Shown: positions 7,326-12,011 of the stretch, piece by piece
Layout of the letters: the number at the start of each line of letters is the position of its first letter
Position numbering within the stretch: position 1 is the first letter of the stretch
Assembly: GCA_937898155.1 (NCBI GenBank)
Contig: CALEJO010000230.1
Location: forward strand, 1-12,011
DNA from: an uncultured Clostridia bacterium
GTDB lineage: Bacteria > Bacillota > Clostridia > Oscillospirales > CAG-272
Direction of reading: 5' to 3'
DNA length: 12,011 nt
The notes under the pieces: model-generated
What the model saw: only the letters and a program-made list of their open reading frames with translations
Told to the model about the DNA's origin: nothing
The model's database searches: none
Position numbers and translations under genes: made by a program

Positions 7326-8010
7326 TCTGCGTTCCCTCTTTTTTGTGCGGAAATGCCTCGTCTGCGGCGCGGTGCTGACGGATGGCACGGTATTCTGCCC
7401 GAAATGTCGGCTTGAATATGAAAAGCTCAAACGGGCGCGTTGCCCGCGATGCGGTGCGCCGCAATCGGCGTGCCGATGCGCTCCGCCGATGCTGACGGGC
7501 GTGCGCGCGGTGCATCTGTTTGCCTTTGACGGCGCGCTTTCCCGCAAATTGATCTATCTGCTCAAACGCAAGGACGTGCGGGTTTTGCAGAACTTTTTCG
7601 CGGACGAGCTTTCTTCGCTTCTGTCGCCGCTCTGCGACGGAGAAACCGCGATCACCTATGCGCCGCGTGCGAAAAAGAGCGTGCGGTTCTACGGTTTCGA
7701 TCAAGCGGCGCGCATCGCCAAGCGAGTGGCGAAAGAGCTGGATTTGCCGCTCGTTTCGCTGTTCCGGCACAAGGGAAGCACCCTGCAAAAGAATCTTTCC
7801 GCGACCGAGCGCAAGGAAAACGCCGAGGGAAGCTATGCTTTGCGGCGTCGTTTGCCGACACCGACGGGGACGCTCGTGATTCTCGACGACGTGATGACGA
7901 CGGGAAGCACACTCTACGCGCTTGCGACGCTTGCGCGGCGCGCGGGCTATGCAAACGTGATCGCGGTGACGGTCGCGCGGACGCAAAAAACGGAGGATGA
8001 TCATGAATAA
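7318..8010 (+). CDS. comF: ComF family phosphoribosyltransferase-like protein (double zinc ribbon)
   Basis: ComF proteins are needed for natural DNA uptake in competent bacteria and are thought to act on the cytoplasmic side with incoming single-stranded DNA; many non-competent bacteria also carry them. The 230 residues have an N-terminal zinc-binding part with Cys pairs at 13/16, 27/30, 42/45 and 52/54. A type I phosphoribosyltransferase fold follows: RFYGFDQA at 123-130 (the family's RGFNQ-like motif), LSATERKENAEGSY at 160-173 and the PRPP loop VILDDVMTTGST at 187-198. The ATG lies inside the end of recD2 (ATGACTGA overlap), and the gene end overlaps the next start in the same way. No frameshift is seen. 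Association with recD2 suggests a shared DNA-processing role, but I see no other competence genes here. Confidence 0.93.
   Translation: MTDLRSLFFVRKCLVCGAVLTDGTVFCPKCRLEYEKLKRARCPRCGAPQSACRCAPPMLTGVRAVHLFAFDGALSRKLIYLLKRKDVRVLQNFFADELSSLLSPLCDGETAITYAPRAKKSVRFYGFDQAARIAKRVAKELDLPLVSLFRHKGSTLQKNLSATERKENAEGSYALRRRLPTPTGTLVILDDVMTTGSTLYALATLARRAGYANVIAVTVARTQKTEDDHE
7991..7996 (+). promoter_or_regulatory. Ribosome binding site choosing the start of the VanY-like gene
   Basis: CGGAGG at 7991-7996 directly abuts an ATG at 7997 but lies six bases before a second in-frame ATG at 8003. The spacing favours 8003, which gives an ATGAATAA overlap with the comF stop, like the ATGACTGA overlap at the recD2-comF junction. 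Confidence 0.7.
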
Positions 8011-8797
8011 ACTGCGGCATCGTTTGATGAATTTGAAATATTACGTCCCGCACGGGATGTTTGATCTGAGGCGGCGCGGCGAAAAGCATCTGCTTTGCCG
8101 CATCGAGCCCGAGGCGCTCCACACGCTTGCGGACGACGCGCTGACGCGGGAGGATTCGCTGATCCTCGTCAGCGCCGCCTATCCCGCGACGGAGGAGACG
8201 CCGACGCTTGTGCCGCTCGACGAGAACAACGCAATCTCGCCGATCGCCGAGCCGCATCTCCGCGCGCTGTTCGCGGCGTCGGAGGAAGCGTGCGGGGAAA
8301 AGGTCCTTTTTACCAGCACCTATCGGACGCTCGATTTTCAACGCTCGATCTACGGCGTGAACCCCTTCGCGGCAAAGCCGGGCGAAAGCGAGCACCATTC
8401 GGGGCTTGTGGCGGATATCAAGGTGGACGGCTACGCGCAACGGCGCTTCATCCTCTCGAAAACGGGAAAGTGGATGGCGCAGAACGCGCACCGCTTCGGC
8501 TTTCTCATTCGCTATCCGCTCTGGGGCGAGAAGCGCACGGGTGTCGATTACGAGCCGTGGCATCTGCGCTACGTCGGTGCGCCGCACGCCGAACTGATTT
8601 ATCGAAGCAAAATCACGCTCGAAGACTATCTGGCGCTTCTTGAAACCGGCGCGTTTTATCGCTTCGGCGACACGGTGATCAGCCGACAGATCAAGGCGCC
8701 GTTTGTCATGCCCGCGTCGGTCCATGCCGCGACGGCATCGCTTGACACGCGCGGCGGATCTATTCTTTGGGGAAAAATAAATTCGGAGGAGATTTGA
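8003..8797 (+). CDS. VanY-like D-alanyl-D-alanine carboxypeptidase (peptidase M15B)
   Basis: Enzymes of this family are zinc peptidases that remove the terminal D-Ala from peptidoglycan stem peptides. The 264 residues contain the metal-site signature SEHHSGLVAD at 129-138 (ligands His131 and Asp138) and EPWHLRYVG at 184-192 (catalytic base Glu184, ligand His187). An upstream FTSTYRTLDFQ segment (103-113) is the conserved SGYRS-like strand. The start is taken at 8003 because of RBS spacing; 7997 is also in frame and adds two residues. There is no signal peptide or membrane segment at the N-terminus (MNKLRHRLMNLKYYVPHGMF), which is odd for an enzyme of extracytoplasmic substrate. It overlaps comF and ends one base before the lyase gene, so it is embedded in the operon. 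The substrate is not provable from sequence; other M15 members cut L,D or peptide bonds. Confidence 0.88.
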   Translation: MNKLRHRLMNLKYYVPHGMFDLRRRGEKHLLCRIEPEALHTLADDALTREDSLILVSAAYPATEETPTLVPLDENNAISPIAEPHLRALFAASEEACGEKVLFTSTYRTLDFQRSIYGVNPFAAKPGESEHHSGLVADIKVDGYAQRRFILSKTGKWMAQNAHRFGFLIRYPLWGEKRTGVDYEPWHLRYVGAPHAELIYRSKITLEDYLALLETGAFYRFGDTVISRQIKAPFVMPASVHAATASLDTRGGSILWGKINSEEI

Positions 8798-8798
8798 G

Positions 8799-9704
8799 AT
8801 GAAGAACAACATTCTGTTTCGCGGGATTTTGCCGGCACTCGTGACGCCGATCGACAGCGAGCATCGCGTCAAGGAGGCGGAAACGCGCAAGCTCGTCGAA
8901 TGGGAGCTTTCCCACTGCGTGAATGGGTTTTATCTCTGCGGCTCGACGGGCGAAGGATTGATCCTGCCCGCCAAAACGCGCAAGGACCTGCTCGAAATCG
9001 TGCTGGACGAGGTGAAAGGGCGCGTGCCCGTCATCACGCACGTCGGTGCGATCGACGTGCCGACGACGCTTGACCTCGCGCGTCACGCGAAAGCCGCGGG
9101 CGCGGCGGCGGTTTCATCCATTCCGCCGATTTATTTCCAGTATAGCACGGAGGACGTGCTGGCATATTACCGCGAGCTCGCCGAGGCGGCGGAAATTCCG
9201 CTTTTGATGTATGGCATCGGGCTTGCCGGCACGAAACTGACCGTTTCCATCGTGGAAGAGCTGATGAAGATCGAAAACGTGATCGGCATCAAGTGGACGT
9301 ATCCCGATTTCTTTGCGATGGGACAGCTCAAAGAGCTGAACGGCGGCAACATCAACGTCATCAACGGGCCGGACGAAATGCTCGTTTGCGGCCTCGCTAT
9401 CGGCGCGGACGCGGGCATCGGCACGACCTACAACGTGATGCCGGGGCTCTTCGTCTCGCTCTATCGTGCCTATCAAAGCGGCGACGTCGCCGAAGCGCGC
9501 CGCCTGCAAGCGGGCATCAATCGCGTGATCGCCGTGCTGATCAAGTATCAGGCGATCGCTTCGACCAAGGCGCTCCTTACCGATATGGGCTTTGACGTCG
9601 GTCAATGCGCAAAGCCGATCCATCAATTCGACGACGCGGAACGCAAGGCGTTCCTTGCCGAAGTCAGCGGTTTCGTCGATTTTGAAAAGCAGGTCATTTT
9701 ATAA
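8799..9704 (+). CDS. N-acetylneuraminate-lyase-like aldolase (DHDPS/NAL superfamily)
   Basis: The family are class I TIM-barrel aldolases that form a Schiff base with a 2-keto acid. The 301 residues have GSTGEG at 48-53, the tyrosine in MYGIG (Tyr138) and the Schiff-base lysine in GIKWT (Lys165), with Thr167 next to it. NGPDEM at 189-194 and GIGTTYNVM at 206-214 match sialic-acid lyase positions better than dihydrodipicolinate synthase. This suggests cleavage of N-acetylneuraminate or a related sugar acid to pyruvate and an aldehyde, in the cytoplasm. The usual YNIP is YGIG here, so substrate range may differ. AGGA-type RBS CGGAGGA lies at 8784-8790. It is followed after 17 bases by the ADP-ribosylglycohydrolase gene. 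No sialic acid transporter, NanK or NanE is visible, so 'nanA' would overstate the case. Confidence 0.86.
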   Translation: MKNNILFRGILPALVTPIDSEHRVKEAETRKLVEWELSHCVNGFYLCGSTGEGLILPAKTRKDLLEIVLDEVKGRVPVITHVGAIDVPTTLDLARHAKAAGAAAVSSIPPIYFQYSTEDVLAYYRELAEAAEIPLLMYGIGLAGTKLTVSIVEELMKIENVIGIKWTYPDFFAMGQLKELNGGNINVINGPDEMLVCGLAIGADAGIGTTYNVMPGLFVSLYRAYQSGDVAEARRLQAGINRVIAVLIKYQAIASTKALLTDMGFDVGQCAKPIHQFDDAERKAFLAEVSGFVDFEKQVIL

Positions 9705-9721
9705 TTTCAGGAGGATATATC

Positions 9722-10843
9722 ATGTATCAGAATCAAGACATCAATCAACCGGACGGGCTGAACGAAATTCTCGCGCTTCGTCCCGAGGGAGCGGACGCCT
9801 GCAAAAAGTCGGTCGATGCGCTCCGCAATCGCATCAAAGGCGCGCTCGTCGGCAGATGCGCGGGTTGCATCCTCGGCGTGCCGGTCGAAAACTGGCCGGT
9901 GCTGGATATGACCGACTGGGCGATTCGCACGGGGACCCCGTTCCCGCCGACCACCTATTGGGCACGTGCCAGCCGCCCGACCGATCTGCAATATCGCGTT
10001 TGCCCCCGTGCCGAGTATTCGCTCGCGGGCATGAAGCGCGTGGCGGTCGATGACGACATCACTTACACCGTGCTGAACCTGCTCTTGCTCGAAAAATATG
10101 GCAAAAACTATACGGTCGATGACGTCGGCGAGCTGTGGCTCGACGTGCTTCCTTACGCCTGCACGGCGGAGGACGAAGCGCTCCATCAACTGCAATACGG
10201 CACGAAGCCCGCACACGCGGCGGAATTCAACGGCTACGTCGAATGGATCGGCGCGGCGATCCGCGCGGATGCGTTCGGTTATGCCTGCGCGGGCGATCCC
10301 GAGGCGGCGGCGAAACTCTCCTACGGCGACGCGTATCTGACGCACCGCAAAAACGGCATTTACGGCGAGATGTTCTGCGCGGCGGCAGTCGCGGCGGCAT
10401 TCACCGCCAAAACGCCTCTTGACGCGTGCCGCGAGGCAATGAAGCAGATCCCGAAGGACAGCGAGCTTTACGAAGCGCTGGTCTGGGCGTTTGAACAGGA
10501 AGGACAGTTCTCCACTTACGCGAAGGCGCGTCGTCTGCTCGACATGAAGTTCCCGAAGATGCACGCCGTCCACACGATCAACAATATGTGCGCGATCGTG
10601 TTCGGTTTGATGCTCGGCGGAAACGATTTCACGAAGTGCATCAGCGAAACCGTCGCGATCGGTCTCGACAACGACTGCACGGGCGCAACGGTCGGCAGTA
10701 TCGCCGGCGCGTGCCTCGGCTTCGACGCGATCCCGTCGAAGTGGTATGAAAACTTCAACGACACGATCAGCACCTACATCACGGGCGCGGAAACGATCTC
10801 GATCGAAGACGCGGTCGATCGTTTCGTCAAGCTCAACGGTTAA
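9722..10843 (+). CDS. ADP-ribosylglycohydrolase family protein
   Basis: Members of this fold (DraG/ARH) are Mg-dependent enzymes that cut the N- or O-glycosidic bond of ADP-ribose; distant clades sit in sugar or nucleoside catabolic clusters and their substrates are unknown. The 373 residues show KGALVGRCAGCILGVPVE (39-56), the first acidic cluster VAVDDDITYT (107-116), NGIYGEMFCAAAVAAAF (211-227), and the second metal motif GLDNDCTGATVGSIAGACLG (314-333) with Asp316 and Asp318. The acidic ligands expected for the dinuclear metal site are therefore present. It has no signal peptide. The start is set by AGGAGG at 9709-9714. It is the last gene before a terminator and follows the lyase-like gene, so the two probably act together or are at least co-expressed. 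No matching ADP-ribosyltransferase is seen in the window. Confidence 0.9.
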   Translation: MYQNQDINQPDGLNEILALRPEGADACKKSVDALRNRIKGALVGRCAGCILGVPVENWPVLDMTDWAIRTGTPFPPTTYWARASRPTDLQYRVCPRAEYSLAGMKRVAVDDDITYTVLNLLLLEKYGKNYTVDDVGELWLDVLPYACTAEDEALHQLQYGTKPAHAAEFNGYVEWIGAAIRADAFGYACAGDPEAAAKLSYGDAYLTHRKNGIYGEMFCAAAVAAAFTAKTPLDACREAMKQIPKDSELYEALVWAFEQEGQFSTYAKARRLLDMKFPKMHAVHTINNMCAIVFGLMLGGNDFTKCISETVAIGLDNDCTGATVGSIAGACLGFDAIPSKWYENFNDTISTYITGAETISIEDAVDRFVKLNG

Positions 10844-10857
10844 ATCCGAAACCAAAA

Positions 10858-10881
10858 AAGGAGCCACGCAGGTGGCTCCTT
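10858..10881. terminator. Bidirectional intrinsic terminator between convergent genes
   Basis: A perfect 10-bp stem AAGGAGCCAC (10858-10867) / GTGGCTCCTT (10872-10881) has a GCAG loop. On the plus strand a short T-rich tail (CTTTA) follows. On the minus strand the A-run at 10854-10859 becomes a six-T tail. It therefore serves both the glycohydrolase gene and the convergent DUF11 gene, and is stronger for the latter. Confidence 0.88.
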
Positions 10882-10883
10882 CT

Positions 10884-11744
10884 TTATATCGTGCCGGTGA
10901 CGACGATGGTCATCACGCCGGGCGTGACGAGCGTTTCGCCGACGTCCGTCGTTTCAAACGTGGCGCGCGGGACGGTCAGCGAATAGGCGCCGTCTGTCGG
11001 GAACGTCAGCACGCCGCATTCATACGTATAATGGGCGGGCGCAACGGGGATGCCGTTTGCCTCGACGGAGAGAAGCGACGGCGCGGGATCAAACGGATCG
11101 CGCAAAACAACGTTTGTCGCGTCGGTGTTGCCGGTATTGGAAACGGTAAAGGTATAGGTGATCGTGTCTCCGCCTGCCACGGGATTCGGGCTCATTTGCT
11201 TGACGACTTCGACGTCGGCATACTCTTCGACGCGAACGGTGGCGGTGTCGCGAAGCGAACCGATGCATGGTGCTGTCCAGACCGCGGTATTGGTGATCGT
11301 GGAGCCCGCCGCGAGCGGCGCGAACGCGTTGACCCGTGCGCGATACAGGATCAGGGCGTTTGTGCGGGCGGCGAGCGACGGGAACGTGAACGTGACGCCC
11401 GTTTGCGTGACCGTGCCCGAGATCGGCGCGGAAAACATACCGTTCAAATACAGTTGTGCTTCTCCCACGTAAGTGAGCGGCGTCACGGGCGTGAGCGCGC
11501 CGGTCGGGGTAAACGCACCGAGGTTATCCGCGACCGTGAGGTCAAACAGAGGTGTATTTCTCTCGTTCTGCACGGAGAGCACGTAAGTGATCTCGCTTTG
11601 CGGGCGATAGGTTTCGCCAAGCGAGGTTTTGCTGACGGCGAGGGGGTCGGTGAGCGTCGTGGTGGCGACGTTGGAGCGCGTCGCGCTTCTTGCCACGCCG
11701 TAGGAAAACGACACAGTCGCTTGGTTTTGAATCGTGGTTGCCAT
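10884..11744 (-). CDS. DUF11 repeat protein, two tandem beta-sandwich repeats
   Basis: The 286-residue product has no known enzymatic function. DUF11 (TIGR01451-type) repeats are Ig-like beta domains usually found in surface or secreted proteins. Two repeats can be read. Repeat 1, about 34-157, has LAVSKTSLGETYRPQSEITY and then LSVQNERNTPLFDLTVADNL. Repeat 2, about 176-286, has ADVEVVKQMSPNPVAGGDTI, then TYTFTVSNTGNTDATNVVLRD. A short N-terminal region MATTIQNQATVSFSYG precedes them. There is no signal peptide, transmembrane segment or sortase motif, so export, if any, would be by an unusual route; a spore-associated role is possible but unproven. The start has GAAAGGA (complement of 11754-11760) nine bases upstream. 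It is the only minus-strand gene in the window and is convergent with the run that ends at 10843. Its ribosome binding site lies in a long inverted repeat. Confidence 0.85.
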   Translation of the reverse strand: MATTIQNQATVSFSYGVARSATRSNVATTTLTDPLAVSKTSLGETYRPQSEITYVLSVQNERNTPLFDLTVADNLGAFTPTGALTPVTPLTYVGEAQLYLNGMFSAPISGTVTQTGVTFTFPSLAARTNALILYRARVNAFAPLAAGSTITNTAVWTAPCIGSLRDTATVRVEEYADVEVVKQMSPNPVAGGDTITYTFTVSNTGNTDATNVVLRDPFDPAPSLLSVEANGIPVAPAHYTYECGVLTFPTDGAYSLTVPRATFETTDVGETLVTPGVMTIVVTGTI

Positions 11745-11753
11745 AAAAGACAG

Positions 11754-11815
11754 TCCTTTCTTTCCGTATACTCGGATGCGAGCGCATCCATTTCAGTGTA
11801 TGCGGAAAGAAAGGA
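11754..11815 (-). repeat. Long inverted repeat in the leader of the DUF11 gene
   Basis: An 18-base arm (11754-11771) and its near-complement (11798-11815) match at 17 of 18 positions. Within the 26-base spacer a second perfect hairpin is formed by GGATGCG (11774-11780) and CGCATCC (11783-11789). Read on the minus strand, the last bases of the 3' arm are the GAAAGGA ribosome binding site. The structure could therefore mask translation initiation. On the plus strand it is followed by a T-rich stretch (11816-11825) and could equally act as a terminator against antisense transcription. Confidence 0.7.
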
Positions 11816-11828
11816 TTTTGTTTTTCCC

Positions 11829-11852
11829 GCTTTTCTTTACGAAAAGAAAAGC
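11829..11852. repeat. Perfect 10-bp hairpin upstream of the DUF11 leader repeat
   Basis: GCTTTTCTTT (11829-11838) pairs with AAAGAAAAGC (11843-11852) around an ACGA loop. No T-run follows on either strand, so a terminator role is doubtful. It adds to a cluster of inverted repeats in this gap. Confidence 0.6.
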
Positions 11853-12011
11853 TCGGCAAAAGAAACGCGTTGTGCACACGGCTCAAAGATTGCACAAACT
11901 TCAAGTCGTGTGCGTGTGGGCGCTCCGCGCCAGCAGCGCACTCGGCTTTCGCGCGAAGCGCCGGAAGTCAAATCTTTTACGCTCGATCGAGCGGAACGCT
12001 CGCGGGCTTTC
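11853..12011. other. Noncoding end region with several short inverted repeats
   Basis: I see no gene, tRNA or known RNA here. Short inverted repeats include GCACACG (11874-11880) with CGTGTGC (11907-11913), GGCGC (11919-11923) with GCGCC (11927-11931), the 14-base palindrome CGCTCGATCGAGCG (11980-11993), and GAGCG (11989-11993) with CGCTC (11997-12001). The region continues beyond the window, so it may be the edge of a repeat element or a leader of an unseen gene. Confidence 0.4.

Noticed and set aside
7652..8890. A 412-codon minus-strand open frame spanning comF, the VanY-like gene and the lyase start
   Set aside because: It crosses three well-supported plus-strand genes and its translation is Arg-rich with no family features.
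8799..9704. Dihydrodipicolinate synthase (dapA) for lysine synthesis
   Set aside because: The segments around Lys165 (GIKWT), NGPDEM and GIGTTYNVM match the sialic-acid-lyase branch better, and no lysine genes are nearby.
5106..10843. A phage-defence or toxin-antitoxin island (helicase plus ADP-ribosylglycohydrolase)
   Set aside because: RecD2 and ComF are housekeeping genes in a common order, no ADP-ribosyltransferase toxin or nuclease effector is present, and composition does not change across the run.
9707..10867. A 386-codon open frame on the minus strand opposite the glycohydrolase
   Set aside because: It almost exactly mirrors a conserved plus-strand gene and even runs through the terminator stem; it shows no recognisable domain.

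Overview
The window looks like a chromosomal segment of a GC-rich Clostridia-type Firmicute, probably an uncultured gut relative of the Oscillospiraceae/Christensenellales. This is inferred from gene content: a str-operon end (fusA-tuf), an ECF-type vitamin transporter subunit, an S-box (SAM-I) riboswitch in front of metK, a RecD2-type helicase next to comF, and strong AGGAGG-type ribosome binding sites throughout. I cannot assign a species.

Layout. Bases 1-2110 hold the 3' part of fusA (EF-G, cut by the window edge), then a complete tuf (EF-Tu) and a strong intrinsic terminator. Bases 2138-3303 hold two small membrane proteins 11 bases apart: a RibU-like ECF S component and a COG2426-type 'small multidrug export' protein. 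Bases 3312-3480 form a full regulatory unit: an extended -10 promoter, a SAM-I aptamer and an intrinsic terminator, controlling metK (3524-4708). After metK comes a tightly packed same-strand run with no recognisable terminator until 10858: a 107-aa membrane-anchored protein of unknown function, recD2, comF, a VanY-like D-Ala-D-Ala carboxypeptidase, an N-acetylneuraminate-lyase-like aldolase and an ADP-ribosylglycohydrolase family protein. Several of these genes overlap or nearly touch, so translational coupling is likely. The run ends at a bidirectional terminator shared with a convergent minus-strand gene for a two-repeat DUF11 protein (10884-11744). That gene's leader contains a long inverted repeat covering the ribosome binding site. 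The last about 160 bases are noncoding as far as I can see and rich in short inverted repeats.

How it fits together. Most of the window is housekeeping: translation elongation, S-adenosylmethionine synthesis and DNA repair or uptake. The accessory and less understood parts are the lyase/ADP-ribosylglycohydrolase pair, the VanY-like protein that has no visible export signal, the small protein upstream of recD2, and the DUF11 protein with its structured leader. I found no CRISPR array, tRNA, rRNA, insertion sequence or recognisable defence system. No clear new system stands out. The best leads are the possible extension of the SAM riboswitch regulon into the downstream run, the lyase/glycohydrolase pair, and the DUF11 leader hairpin.
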